NCBI GenBank assembly: GCA_030295235.1
Contig: AP026171.1
Coordinates: 1-49,208 of the forward strand
Direction: 5' to 3'
DNA length: 49,208 nucleotides
DNA from: Fistulifera solaris
Lineage: Eukaryota > Bacillariophyta > Bacillariophyceae > Naviculales > Stauroneidaceae
Both the position numbers and the translations under genes were made by a program. Shown here piece after piece: positions 21,768 to 33,842 of this stretch. Below the pieces are notes generated by a model. It had not been told where the DNA came from. It searched no databases and saw only the letters and a list, made by a program, of their open reading frames with translations. Each line of letters opens with the position of its first letter. Within the stretch, counting starts at the first letter, position 1.

Positions 21768-22595
21768 TGCGTTGTCTTTTCTTGCTTTTCCGTCATGTGT
21801 AGATGCTTTTGAAGCCTTGAGGCGACTTTCCGTTATCTCTTGATCAATCTAGGCGCGTGTTGGCTCCTTTACCTGCTCTGGTAAGCGTCGTCGAAGGCCA
21901 TGTCGTTGACTGTGCTTTTCATCGATCATGCGCGTTTATTGAGTCTGTAAACGAAAACGTTGCGACCCGTTTGAAACAAACAATAAAGAGCATAGAAGCA
22001 GGCAGGCAAAGGGGCTACACCGTATGTGAGAGTGCAGTGTTCAGTAAGCGTGAAAAGAAACGTCTTGGGTAAGCTGTGTTTCTGGAGGACTATTTCAGGT
22101 CGATGACAAAATTGGAGTGACCAAAGTCCTGATTTTTTGTAAAATTATCCATGGATAAGTTTGGGCTGCTAGCTTTTCTACAGGAGTGACAAGTACCTTG
22201 AGGATTAACTTAAGAGAGTTTTGGCCGAAATGACTGTCCTACGGAAATGGTTAATGGTTATGGTCATAGTGTGTGATAGAGACATTGTAAAATCGTGAAT
22301 GAACTTGAATGAGTCCGGAGCGAAGGTGGCAAACTTGATTATTCTGCGCGCGTTTAAAAGCTGAAGCAAAACTGGTACTTGATACTGGTACAATGAATAG
22401 CACCTTAGCAGTGAAAATTTACTCCGTATTAGATCAGAAACACACATATTACGGTTTATAACTTGATTATATCCCTTCGAATCTTTTCTATTCCCAAAAT
22501 CAACGCATATCGATGGCCTAATTTAATATTTTACTAGCCAAGGTAACTTCCTCTCGCGATGCTACCAAATACTGGCAACTTTCAGTAGAAAATCT
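21768..22595. other. Spacer between C2-TerD genes A and B
   Basis: 828 bp. The first 80 bp may be coding or 5' UTR for gene A. The rest holds no gene I recognise. A GTAC motif pair lies near 22376-22393. Confidence 0.5.
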
Positions 22596-25500
22596 TCAGG
22601 AATCATGATGCTTTCTTTGGAACAGGCACCAGAGGAGGTAGTTTACAAGGTAGTTCAACAGGGAGATCTCCGGGGTAGGTATTCGACTTCGTTTCACCTC
22701 TTCTCGGAAAGCGTGGGCAACTTCGCAGCTATTCGTCGCTTCTGTCGGACGTCCAATCACGTAAAACGTCCAGGGAGAGTCTACCGAGGATCGAAGAAAA
22801 CACCCTATCAGAGCCTCCCCTGTCCAGTGCAAGTGGTAGGTTCTGGTACGTCATAACTTATGGCCACATGGTTATCGCCGCCCAGAATACTACAGTGCAA
22901 GCTCAATAAAGGATCAGCTACTTGTCCATTGTACGGACCCAAGGAAAACAAACGAACATAGTTCGACTGGAAACGCGAGTCAAGTCTACTTCGACTTTGT
23001 CGCGGTAGCTTCCGACCGGAATGTCATCATCGTCCTCGCCTTCCCTCCGCAATGCAGAACCGAGTTATCGCGACTGTTGGGATTTTCAAACAAGACCTCG
23101 TCTAGTTTGTGAAAGTCCCTGTCAAGCAATGTTATCACACTGTCAAGCCGCACTCGATAGTGCGTGCCCCATTGTATATGCACAGATATCTCATTCGCCT
23201 CCAAGTAATCTTCAACTCTGATGCAACTTCCTGGCCTTAGCCACGCCGATCGCCGAGCCGGCGGAACCTTATCAGGAATCGTATGTCGACAGAAGGCATG
23301 AAGCTGCGGTATTAAGCTGCCGCATTCTCTTATAACAGGATAACCTTGACCAATCGGACACAATTCCATGAATGATCCTTTCGGGTAATCCGAAACAAAA
23401 CCATACTGGTGTCACCTCGCGACAATTCTGGAATGAATCGACATACTCCGTCATCGGAATCAGAATTAATGCAACGTACTTTTAGAACACCCAACGCACT
23501 TAGATCATCGCGAGGCATACATAAAACCATGAATAGCGACATAATGCTCTTATGGACCTTCTCCAGTTCCAGTTGCCAAATTTCTTCGCCATCTGGACGG
23601 CAGTAAATCTTCTGGTCCGATCTCAGCACACCCCACTTCACTATGCTTTGATTTGGGTTTACTGCCCGAGAGAAGTAGATGTTTGATCTTGAATTATTTT
23701 TGGCCGGATTCTTCGTCTAACGCCACACACGCTGACTCTGCCAATACATTCTGATACCCCAGGAGAAGCCGATGGTTAAATGATTTGGCAATTGCAGCAA
23801 ACTACCTGGCACTACATCCGAGCAGCCGTTGCGATAAAGTCAACAGAAACAAGGAGCTCTCCCGAAGCCCCAGGGCTGAACAAATCGTGATGTCGAGAAC
23901 GCTTCATAACACGATACCATGTAGCGGACTGACTTCCTACAACAGGAACTTGAACACACCCCATGAACTCATCATTCCCTAACATATCCTGGTCGCAAAG
24001 TCTCAACTCGATTTTTCCCCAGAGCGAAGTAAGGCTCGAGCTTGGTCACAGCCTAGTTTTACCTGAAACATGCCCCGCTGGAATACTGGATTTAGTGTTT
24101 TATACACGGTATCACTTCTTCCGACACATTTCCAGTTGTAATTTTCGAAAACAAAGGCTTTGACAAAGGATCGGACGTCGTAGGTCGTCCCAGTAAGTCT
24201 TTGTCCAGCGCTACCAAGTTTCGACCCTGCAAAACATGTATTAACATTGTGGCCGATCCCATCGTTCGACCAATTACTTTGCGAGCCACCGGCGCAACAC
24301 TTTCGGCTTCAGTAAGGTCATCTGATATGACTGGGGTGCTTCTCGGCAGCTTAGCGATGGCTGCTCCTAATGAGGCTCGTCGATTCATACGACGCATCGC
24401 ACTCGAACTAGCACCATGCGTTGTCGAGCCACGACGACTCGCCATTGGGGCAACCTGCGTACTAGTTGTTGCTTTTGGATTTACAGCAGTCGTTGCATCT
24501 GAAGTAAAAGTTTTGCGACAGAGATTACTTGTATTGGTTGCGAATATTCGCCGGCAGCAGCTGCCACAGATGCTCGCCGTCCACCACGTCCAGCATCTGT
24601 TTCCGAGGTTCGGGATTGTTTCATAATTTTATTCCAGTCCGAGGCGGCATTTTCGCCTTCTTTTTTTTCTTTTTTTTTTCTTTCCAAAATGGCTAGCATT
24701 CCCAAACTACTGTCTGAATTAGATCGTACAAGCACCGGCATACCATCCCCGACTGCTTACGATTACTTGCCCCGTTTTCTCTTGTCTCCAACATATCCAT
24801 GAGATTCTTTGAAGAATTTCGACGCCGCGCTTTTGTCTCATCGTTTGGTTCTCCTAATCTTGGCCGAGAAGAGGATCGCTTAGGTGGCGATCCCTCCCCA
24901 ACACGAAGCCGTCTCTCTTCATCACTGTGAGCACGTCGAGGCCGAGGCCGTGACGCCGGACGTACTTCACGCGGTTCATCCTCACCTAGAGCATTAATTC
25001 GTGACCGCGACGAGCTACGTTTCTTCCTTCCTCGTTTCCTGATTCTTTTGTTTTAGGACGACGACGAGCACCATCTTCAGGCCGGGGCTGTTGATCGGAA
25101 GACTTTGACTTTGCGAAGAATCTTTACTGACATTCGAAAATGAACTATCCGCCGCATTTGTGGTAGAAGAAGGCTTTTCCGTGCTGATTTTGATGACGAA
25201 ATTAGATTTTCTAAACCGACATCATCGGTACTTTCGAGTGTGTCGATGCTGTCAGAAGACGAAGTTCCCTTGCTTGATCTTTTGAGGTTTCTTGGCCTCT
25301 TCAGCTGTTGCATTTCTCTCTGAACGTTTTGGCTTAGAGCTAGAGCTGATTGTTTTCGATTTGTGGGTGATAAATCAGTTTTGTCCTCATCGATCGTCGT
25401 TGACACTGGTCGAGTTGTCTTTGCTTCGCTTCCGGACTCATTGTAGCAAAGATGTATGCAGTTCTTTATTCACCCGCAGCTTTCCAGTGTTCTTCAATAA

Positions 25501-25647
25501 ATGAGGTGATGAATTTGATCGCGATACTCGCCTCCGAGGAGCTTTATCTTCATTATCAGTCTCAGGTTTGTCTCGAGGAGGTCGAGGACTTGAACGCTTC
25601 ATCGGAGATATCATTTCGGCAGACGTCGAATCGCTGGCTGTCTTCAT
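22596..25647 (-). CDS. C2-TerD protein B
   Basis: About 1,010 residues from the ATG at 25647 to TGA at 22598-22596. The N-terminal half is basic and Ser/Arg-rich (SSPRPPRDKPETD, RRRVSRSNSSPHLLKN, SSSRSR), with a Lys-rich run KKKEKK. C2 (about 24250-23810) reads SATMLIHVLQGRNLVALDKD, NPVFQRGMFQVKLG and MRLCDQDMLGNDEFMGCVQV, and its first-loop Asp residues are retained. TerD 1 (23780-23330) includes NIYFSRAVNPNQSIV, EIWQLELEKV and CRFIPELSRGDTSMVLFRIT. TerD 2 (23270-22640) includes RPGSCIRVEDY, VITLLDRDFHKLDEV, NSRDNSVLHCG and GCFLRSSVDSPWTFYVIG. NSRDNSVLHCG is close to the DGSV-H-GD motif of bacterial TerD. The frame changes at many points, mostly consistent with missing single bases. Confidence 0.8.
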
Positions 25648-26570
25648 TGTGGCTTAATAATTCTCTATCTGTTTATTCCCAACTTTCTTCATTTAAGTTC
25701 TTTAAAAATAATAAAAACAATGATGCTTCTCACACAAACCCGCGTCGACGAGAAGAAAGTCACTTGTTCTTATTATTTCTGCTTCTTCGCCCCTGTTTCG
25801 CTTTTCGGTTCCAAAACGGCAAACGGGCGAACTGGGACTATTGAGGAGAAGAGACATCACAACGCGGTCATCAATATAGGTCATACGGATCACATGGATG
25901 ACCCAGAATTCTACAGGTACCAGGTACCGTACCTGGTAAATCTTAGTGCTCCCCTTCCTTTTGTAGTGACCTTGCGGTCTGTCGTCGTCGGTTATCCGAA
26001 CGGTTCTCGCAATAAATATTTTAGTGGTTTTATCATACTGGTTAAAAAGTCAGTCTTCCTTGTTAAGTTCGACAAGTACATTCGACCGTGACTGAAGGAA
26101 ATCCAGTCTTGGTTATCGCCGGCCAACACTTTGATCTATAGTAGTTTGGACAGACCAACCACGAGAGTGCCATGGAAATTAATGCGGATGATAAATCTGA
26201 CGAGAGACTAGACAATGGAGCAAATTAGCAGAACAAGTAAAGGATAAGCAACAGTCTATGCAAACCAAATATTCATGGATCACGACTAATGACTGCAATA
26301 CAGTCTTAGTTACTATGATTTACACTTGACCTATAAAGAAATGACTACGAACCAGAAGAATATTCGACGTAAGCAATTTAGCTGCTGATAATCAATATAC
26401 AAGTATTGCTAACAGAAGATAAATAGAGCTTGCCGAGCCTTCAAAAACAAAATAGCATTCTACGACGGAGAGTATTATGATTCATGGGTAAAATCCAGTC
26501 AGTACCTCTTGTCAAATAAGCCTATAAGAACTAAATGCATTTAACTTCTTTGTACCCATATTCTCGCAGT
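25648..26570. other. Spacer between C2-TerD genes B and C
   Basis: 923 bp with the promoter side of gene B and the 3' side of gene C. A dense palindromic GGTACC cluster lies at 25916-25938. The open frames here carry no recognisable domain. Confidence 0.5.
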
Positions 26571-28882
26571 CTAGTTTCCTGAAGATGTTTTCATAGCTTT
26601 GAGCAATCGGTCAGCAAAAATAACTCCATCTGAACTATCTATATAAGATTTTGCTGGAACGTCAAACGGTTCGATCGCAAATAGGGACGACGGCTTCGGT
26701 GATGGGTGGAGATTGTAAACATAGTCGCACAATGCGTGTAATGAATTGCATTTCGTTGGCGAACCAATTGCCCAAAAGTCCCAATACGACTCATCTGACC
26801 GATTGAGACATCCGACCAGGATATGTTTGTAGCCACAACTGGGATCAATAGGGCAGTCCGTAAAGCGAATGAGCTGAGCTTCCGTTGCTGGATCCCAAAC
26901 ATGACAGGAGAATTCTGCAGTAGTAATGAACGCTATTGTTTGAACTCTCATACCCACGCGGTGCAATTCCAGTTCAATCATTTTACGAGTCATTGTGGCA
27001 CTGCGATCTCGCGACTTCGTGTGATGTTGATCAACAACGTCAACGCGCTGACCCCGTTCATCTAAGAACAATGCCATGACATCACCTTTCTTGCATCGAA
27101 TGTCTATGACCAAACTGATCAGTCGTGGACAGTAATCAAGCAAATGAATACATGTACCTGGTTGCATCCACGCTGTCCGTGAAACACTAAAAGGATCTTG
27201 TATGATATCGCACGCACACATGTGCAGCATTGGTATCAAAGCCCCAAGATCCGATATGATTGGAAAAGATTTCATTAAAGCCATCATTTCAAATCCATTG
27301 GATTCCAAGGTGATTCGACCAAGCAAGGTGATTTGACTCGCTGGAACTTTCATCCGACCAAGACCTATTCGCTCTTCCAAACGGCAGGTCGCAGGTTCTG
27401 ACGAGTCATTCACCACAACAAAAAGAGAGCCGCTACCGACTCCGGAGATTCTTCAAATTGCACCGCAATGAAGTAGATTGGCGTTCGAGTGATTCGCACT
27501 CTTGTTTGTATGAGACAAATCGCTCAAGCATTCATCCCACTGGACCAGCCCATGCTTCTTCGTTATTGCAATAGCCGAGATAGGAAGACTACAATGCCAG
27601 TAGCACGAGGTAGGTATATTCTTTAAAACCGAACCAGCGTCTAAGTCATGCATTGTAGACCCTCTAGTGTAATATATGCACAGACTTCAAATGGTGAATC
27701 TTCTATCGAGAAAACCAAGATGATTCTGTGGTGTGCATAGGCAATGGTATCGACCCAAGAAATCGCGGACCATTGTAAATACGGAGCTCAATAGGTTTGT
27801 AATCCTCTTCATTTTTCAAAAATCCTTAGCCTCATCACACGACAGCGACATCTGTAATGTCACAGGTGAAACCGTGGTTCCCGCTATCGCTACTATCTGT
27901 GATACTTTTTCTGTCCACTCGTTGTGGGATGTCAAAGCGTACGCTTGATACCACAATTGTGACTTCGTCTGCATCCATTTTGAAGGGAAGAGCGCTTGTT
28001 GAAGTTCAATAGTGATTTGCAGTCCAGCTAGGGATCGTACAACAGTGCGGCGACGGGAAGGCGACTTTTGGACTAGAGGAGGAACTACTTTTCGTGAACT
28101 CCGTTGAGCATCATCACTGCTGTTTTGATGGCAACTCTGCACTGCTGCGATGCTGTCGAATCGACTGCTCTCCATGACTACCTTGAATGGATTGTGGTGT
28201 TTTGATTCTCTCCGACTCTGTACCAGCACTTTGGGATCTTTTAAGGATAGGCGGGGAAACAATTTGCAATTGTGCCGATGAATGCCGAGTCACCGGACGA
28301 GGTGTGACCGGAGTAGATGGACCGGACGTCGATAGCGTGGGGACTTGGGCAACAACATCACCAACACGAGGCATACTAAGACGACGACGGGGACCGCCCG
28401 TGGATCGAATGGTACGACGAGAAAAGGGTGAGTCAGCAAGACTGCCGCGTCGGGGCGTGTGGTTACGCCCTGAATCAAAGCCACTCGCATTTCCTGTCGA
28501 GGAACGACGGTGCATCGATCGACGTGGCGACGAGCTGCGCCGCGGACTGACTCGTTCAGTCGCAAAAGTCGAATCGTGCGAGCCTCGGGTTGTACGTTGA
28601 TGTCGCGAAATAGACGAACTCCTTCTTTGTGAACGTCTGCTCTCTGCTAAATCGCTTCTTTCCATGTCACTGCTACTTTTAGACGATATTGACCTCGATC
28701 GCGCAGCTCGTGACCTTTCTCTCCCAGGCTCAAATACTTCACCAGGCAGCCCGTCATCTTGGCACTCAATCGAAGTACTTCTCGGCTTTTATCGGATTGA
28801 TTCGAGCACAAAGCCGAAGGGCTTTCTTTGGCTGCCATGTATTCTCTAGCTGATCATCTTTCACCATATCGGTCGACACCAT
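26571..28882 (-). CDS. C2-TerD protein C, with divergent C2
   Basis: About 770 residues. The best start is the ATG at 28882 (MVSTDMVKDDQLENTWQPKK); an alternative ATG lies at 28838. The disordered N terminus is rich in Arg and Ser (SRRSQRRSSSISRHQRTTRG, RVSPRRSSSPRRSMHRRSS) and contains PRRRLSMPRVGD, a motif shared with the small basic proteins nearby. The C2 region (about 28050-27690) is divergent: it begins LQITIELQQALFPSKW, keeps strand-like spacing and lacks clear loop Asp residues. TerD 1 (27640-27230) shows CSLPISAIAITKKHGLVQWD. TerD 2 (27190-26700) shows MQPGTCIHLLDYCPRL, VMALFLDERGQRVDVVDQHH and HILVGCLNRSDESYWDFWAI. The last 282 codons read without a shift. Confidence 0.75.
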
Positions 28883-29424
28883 CTCTTCAACCTCAATTCA
28901 GAAGCGCTTTGCCAGCAAAGAAAAACTGTTGCAAGAAAAATTATTGGTGATGCCAATAGAAAGAAAAGCCGAGAACAAGATTGATGTAAAACCAAACATC
29001 GACAAAGACTCTCTTCTTTCTTTCACAGGTCACCACAACTCGAAACCATTTAAAATTCAAATCTTAATAATGTCTCATCACGTCTCGAAGCATTATCAAA
29101 TGCTCTACTCTCACGATCGCGAGACTGCGCAACCAAGGAACACCGCAGAAGCACAGTGGCTAGAAAAGTACTATTAATTTATCTTCTGAAGGCCGCGAGC
29201 ATAAGGCCCACACCGCCGATGGCAAACGTTAGTCGTGTCGTACTCGTGAAATGTTAGGCCGTTCATCTACACAAATCCGACGTGTCTAAAGAGTTTAGCC
29301 AAGAGTCGATTAAGTCGAGAAGTTTCTTTAGAATAGTAGGTTATTAACAATTACTAGCTTTAATATCACAAGGAGGGTTTAGTTCGCTACTTAAAGTAGC
29401 TATCGTCGAGGCGTTGAAGGCCAA
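28883..29424. other. Spacer between gene C and small basic protein J
   Basis: 542 bp. A plus-strand frame of 82 codons (28929-29177) has no recognisable features. Otherwise AT-rich spacer. Confidence 0.45.
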
Positions 29425-30276
29425 TCAAAATGTACTTCTTCTGCGCTTTTTGCCGTAACAAGGAGGCTTCTCCCGGCTTAATTGTTGCATGGATTGCGCG
29501 TGACGGGCCAGACGTCGAGCGGCGGGTGATTCAAGTGTTTCTGAGACTTGTGGGGATGCCGAACCTATTTTCGTCATGCTCAGACGGCGCCGTGGAGGTA
29601 ATTCGGTTCCACTCGTGCGACGACGCTCAACAGAAGCTGTGCGTCTACGCCGGGGTTCCACGGAAGAAGAACGTCGAGCTCTTCGTGGTGTTTCTGAAGC
29701 AACTTCTGCTGCTGATGGAGAAAGAACGAGAAATTCTTGCTCTAGTTTGACAGCCGAGGACGTTCTCCGTGGCCGACGACGGGGACTGCGTTTCGAAGAT
29801 TCATTTGATTCGTTTGTTTCATTGGAGTGATTCGTGCATGTCGACATTCTCCGCCTCGGACGTCTAGGGATTGTTTTTCCTCTTGTTGATAAGGAGAAAC
29901 GAGTGGTGAGCAACTTTGTATTTGCTTGAGTTTTCTTTCGTGAGAGTATGCACATCTCGTTTCGGCGTCTGAAAAGAGCTTTTATCCACGCCTGTACTCC
30001 ATTCTCCTGAAGAATCAAAGGAAAGTCATCTTCAAACGCACTAACAGAATCAGAATGCACTGTCGACGGAGTAGAAACAAAGAAGTCGTCGGCTTTTGAT
30101 CGAGGTGTCGAGGGCGTAACAGACCCTCGTTTCTCGCGAGGTGTTGTTACAGGGCGCGGCCTGCTGCGACGACAGCGCGGTGTAAGTGGATCCATGGTGT
30201 CTGCAACAATTGCTCTGTCGAGCCGATTATTGTTGATTTTGTTGTTGCTCTTGTTGATTGATGGATGAATGTTCAT
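29425..30276 (-). CDS. Arg/Ser-rich disordered protein J
   Basis: 283 residues in one uninterrupted frame from the ATG at 30276; a second in-frame ATG at 30195 (MDPLTPRCRRSRPRPV) may be the true start. The protein is very basic, with repeated RR and SPRR motifs (RRRPRRTSSAV, RRARRSSSVEPRRRRTASVE). Near the C terminus, RRRLSMTKIGSASP and RRLARHAQSMQQL are shared in order and spacing with protein E on the opposite arm, and RRRLSM also with protein C. An acidic-aromatic patch (SVSAFEDDFPLIL) may correspond to the DDW patch of proteins E and F. No RRM, signal peptide or membrane segment is present. It is a paralogue of the disordered N-terminal regions of the C2-TerD proteins, without the C2 or TerD part. 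Function unknown. Confidence 0.65.
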   Translation of the reverse strand: MNIHPSINKSNNKINNNRLDRAIVADTMDPLTPRCRRSRPRPVTTPREKRGSVTPSTPRSKADDFFVSTPSTVHSDSVSAFEDDFPLILQENGVQAWIKALFRRRNEMCILSRKKTQANTKLLTTRFSLSTRGKTIPRRPRRRMSTCTNHSNETNESNESSKRSPRRRPRRTSSAVKLEQEFLVLSPSAAEVASETPRRARRSSSVEPRRRRTASVERRRTSGTELPPRRRLSMTKIGSASPQVSETLESPAARRLARHAQSMQQLSREKPPCYGKKRRRSTF

Positions 30277-30969
30277 GTTTCAAGCCCACCATCGCTGGTT
30301 ACTGGTGTGTGGGCGAACTTTGTGCGTCACGTCTTATTGTGTCAAGGGAAATGAAGGAAGGTCTTGCCGGTAATCTACTGGGTAATATGAGTTTAGCGTA
30401 CTTAGGATAATATTCTTAAGCCTCCTATCCACAATAGCTTCATTTGTAGCTCCGAGACATACCAGTGATTATCTGGATTTAACTTCGTTTGCAACTTGAA
30501 CTTCCCACATGGTACTATCTACTACGACCAATGGGTACGTAGTACGTAGTACCTTCATGACTACAACTACTGGGTGATAATGACCAATGACCCTCTTGCG
30601 AACTCGAGACGAAAATCAAAACGAAGGTGAGTTTATTGTTTGTTCATCCGTTTCATCCGTAAGAATCATCGAGGCAAACGTTGCATTGTGGCCAATAGAC
30701 TCGAAAATCGAAGGAAAAGTTTGTTCCATTATATCCCCAAAATTTAGATAGAGACTATGTTCAGGCTTCTGGTTCGTTTTTGAAGATCGTTCTGGGAGTG
30801 TCGGTTCATGCTTTTCAACATTATGTTGAACGACGTGCCATTGATAATGCCCGAATAAAGAGAATCTATTGTAATCGTCAAAGCAAGATATTGACCATCA
30901 TCAACGCGAGTGTTGGGACTCTCACGGTATAATTGATGAGGTCGAACCAAGCCCATATCCGGTAAGGAC

Positions 30970-31031
30970 GTTAAAATTCTGTCTCCAGTACAAGATTCTA
31001 CGTAGCCTCCACGACGAGGCAGAATTTTAAC
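30970..31031 (-). mobile_element. MITE-like element, copy 2
   Basis: 62 bp, the reverse-complement counterpart of the copy at 6483-6545. The internal TCGTCGTGGAGGCTACGTAG is shared with one mismatch, and the ends are GTTAAAATTCTG and CAGAATTTTAAC. The flanks (GGACG on one side, CCGTTTCC on the other) also match those of copy 1 when inverted. Two copies 24 kb apart in opposite orientation indicate a dispersed family. Confidence 0.8.
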
Positions 31032-31052
31032 CCGTTTCCCGGGCTCTCCCTC

Positions 31053-31342
31053 TGCCGATAAATTTCTTAACGAAAGCTACGTGAAATGTACGCAGACATT
31101 CGAAGCGTTGTATCTTTCATGCTTTTACGTATTGTAATCAATTTAACATCGATTATCATCTATCGGTACAAAATATCCATAGTGGTGAAAGCGATGCTGG
31201 CATTGGTGCTCAAAGACCTGAAAAGTGGCAAGATCGAATCTAGCCAATATCCGGGTTTTCCTCTGGTCGACTGTCGATAAATATCTCTAGGAGGCCTACG
31301 TGTAATCTACGTAGACATGTATTCCAAGCGTTGCATCTTTCA
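31053..31342 (+). repeat. Imperfect direct repeat upstream of gene D
   Basis: Two copies with a period of about 221 bp: 31053-31120 and 31274-31342. Shared blocks include CGATAAAT, CTACGTG, GACAT, AAGCGTTG and ATCTTTCAT in the same order. They lie directly upstream of the gene D start and may be duplicated promoter or 5' UTR sequence. Confidence 0.65.
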
Positions 31343-31486
31343 TCCTTCTCGACGTTCATTGAGTTCGAATGGATGTCAAAGAATGATAATGACCTCTCTT
31401 ATTCATATCACTTTCTCCTTGCTTCAAATAGACGAATAGAGATCCTTCTTGCGCAGGATAAGAAACTAAGATTGTCTGAAATCGCA

Positions 31487-33842
31487 ATGTCTTCTCAAAC
31501 AGTCTCAAGACGGCCACGGCCTCGACGACATCCAGTTCAAAAGAGATCGCAACATGTACCCGGAAATAACAGCGGTCACGAAGACATCACTGGCGATATT
31601 AGTCCTAAAGATCGGCACGAGGACGCAGCATTAGCATCGGAGTTACACACACCTCCCTCGAAGACGTCTTGTAAGTCATCATCACAGTCTTCGTCGGAAA
31701 TTTGATCGAAGTCCTGTTCGAAAACGCATCATGGGACGCCAAAGCTGCCGCTGCAAGGATCATCGTTGCCACCGCCGCCTTCCTTGTCGCCGAAGTTTTC
31801 GTCCAAAACAAACGATAAAGCTGCGACCATTCTCATAGCCGTGAAGAAAACAAATCGACAATTGCGACTGATCGACACAAAGTACGACGTCGTCCTGCTA
31901 TCGGTAAACTAACAATTCGCGTCGCACAATTAAAAGCAGAAAATTTGATGCCTGTCACTTATCAAGCCCCTGGAGATTAAAGCGGATTCGGTCAAGAATA
32001 TAGGAGAGACACTTGTCAATACACTCAAACAACCAACAAATCTAAAACGTGCTTTACGCAAAGCTCCAGATGCTCTCATGAAGACGCCAGCAGCTGTTGT
32101 TTCCAAAACATCCGATGCCCTTAAAAATCTGCCGACACCTTTGTGCAACTGCATTATTTTGATTATGGTTGGAAGTCCGGCCCGAAAAGCTCTATACAAA
32201 AGCGAACCTGTTCACCTGAATGGTCGGACGAAGTGCTTGAACTGCAATTGCCGATTCAGCGGAAGCGTTGTTAAAAGCGGAGAGCGTTTAGAGTTACGAC
32301 TATGGAGTCATGATAATGTCGTGGGGATTCGTTTTAGGAGCATACAAATACCATTGCTGCCCAAAGAGAAGGAGAAAAGGGCAACGTACCGTGTTTTGAA
32401 GCGATCGCCCAATGATTCCTCGTTACAAAGTCACCACGCGACCGGAGAGTTGACTGCGTACGTTTCCTTGCACGCCGAAACCATGGTTGATCTGCATCGC
32501 GGAGAAAGTTTTCCTTTGCAGCAATCAAAGATCACTCTGGGCGTTTCTTGTCGTAAGAACTGTTTTGAGAGCAGTATGGTCGTTCTAGATCAAGAGGGTT
32601 TTGAGAGCAGTATGGTCGTTCTAGATCGAGAGGGTACTGTTATGTGGGACGAATGTGCTTATCACGATCACTGCGTTACAGACGCTATAAGCATTGCTTA
32701 CAACGATTCCGAATCAAAAGATCTGCACTATTATCACATGGATCGTTGCACCATTGATGTAGATTTACATAACTTGCCAGACAAAGCGGTAGCGCTGTTT
32801 CTTGTTGTTTATGTGCCTTCCGAGGAAGCTCCACTCCAGCTAAGAATTTTAGAAACGGAATCCAGGACAGCACTAGCTCGCTACCTGCCCCACTTAGTGA
32901 AAGCGTCGCACACTGTCATCTTGACGAGACTAGCGCGGCACTCTGAGGGTTGGTTTATGGCACCGATTGGCGAGAGTTTTGTCCAAATACAAGATTTTGG
33001 CAATTTAGTCCCCGTTATACATAGCTTTGCGCAGGATTTGATTACAAAACATCTCTGCTCGCATAATATTTCTGCCACGGCGGTGCTTCGTCGACAGAGA
33101 CCGATGCTTTAGGAAATGGCAATGAGGAGTGGAAGCTTCGTATATCTTGGGAGGAAAAACAAAATGACCACACAAATATGAACTTCGTCACGAAAGCTTT
33201 GCTACTGGACGGGGATTATCACACTATGGACCACGTCGATGCAAACCTACAGAGCTCTCTGAGAGGTGGCGTTGTATACATCAAAGGATGGCGTCCGAAA
33301 CGCTTTGAAAAATTTGAGGACTTTCTTGTTGACAAAGTCGAGGCTATCAACATCCACGATGTGAATAACGACACGGGCGATTTTACTGACGAATTTGCTC
33401 TGCATCTTTCCAAATTGTCAGGACGTGTACGTCATGTCTGCTTCAATATTTTATTGGCTAAGAAAGGAGAGCAAGCTGGTAGGAGCAGCATAGAAAAGGT
33501 GACCCTGCTCGTACACGACGAGTTGAGCAACACCGAGTTCGCGCGTTTTGTGTCGCCGGTCCGCAATGATTCAGGTCTGCTTGTCGTTTGTTTTTCTCGA
33601 TGTGATATGACAAGTCAGGGAAGCGTGATTGGTTTTTAAAGTTGCAGCGATGGCAGCTGGTCCGTCTGATGTGGGGAAGCAATGGAAATGGTTCTTCGGA
33701 GAGTGGACACACTGAGCCGTATGCGCTCGTTCCCCAACAAAGCGCCAATTTAGATATGCTGTCCAGAGAGATTCTCTTTCAATGTTGTAAACGCGACGCC
33801 AAAATCCTTGCCGATGAAACTTTACTCCAATATCGGATCTAG
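31487..33842 (+). CDS. C2-TerD protein D, with insertion in C2 and duplicated strand in TerD 1
   Basis: About 785 residues from the ATG at 31487 (MSSQTVSRRPRPRRHPVQKR). It has the shortest disordered region of the five, about 130 residues. C2 begins KLTIRVAQLKAENL (about 31900). About 55 Lys-rich helical residues follow, including LKRALRKAPDALMKTPAAVV, and then the fold resumes with PFVQLHYFDYGWKSGPKSS, CSPEWSDEVLELQLPI and RLELRLWSHDN. TerD 1 (32490-33060) has a 36-bp in-frame tandem duplication (32562-32633), then VMWDECAY, CTIDVDLHNLPDKAVALFLV and LARYLPHLVKASHTVILTRL. TerD 2 (33170-33700) has AINIHDVNNDTGDFTDEFAL and LSGRVRHVCFNILLA. The 345-codon central frame (32078-33112) is intact; other shifts lie before and after it. 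Confidence 0.78.
32562..32633 (+). repeat. 36-bp tandem duplication inside TerD 1 of protein D
   Basis: Two adjacent 36-bp copies, 32562-32597 and 32598-32633, differ at a single position (A to G, changing Gln to Arg). Each encodes twelve residues, FESSMVVLDQEG then FESSMVVLDREG in repeat phase. The length keeps the frame, and the near-identity implies a recent event. The repeated part corresponds to a core strand that occurs once in the paralogues. Confidence 0.95.

Larger units (their letters stand above)
30277..31486. promoter_or_regulatory. Central divergent spacer of the array
   Basis: 1.2 kb between the innermost minus-strand gene (J) and the innermost plus-strand gene (D). It should contain both promoters. 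It holds a GTAC-rich cluster (30512-30552), MITE-like copy 2 (30970-31031) and an imperfect tandem duplication of about 70 bp, 221 bp apart (31053-31120 and 31274-31342). Short open frames on either strand have no recognisable domain. Confidence 0.55.
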
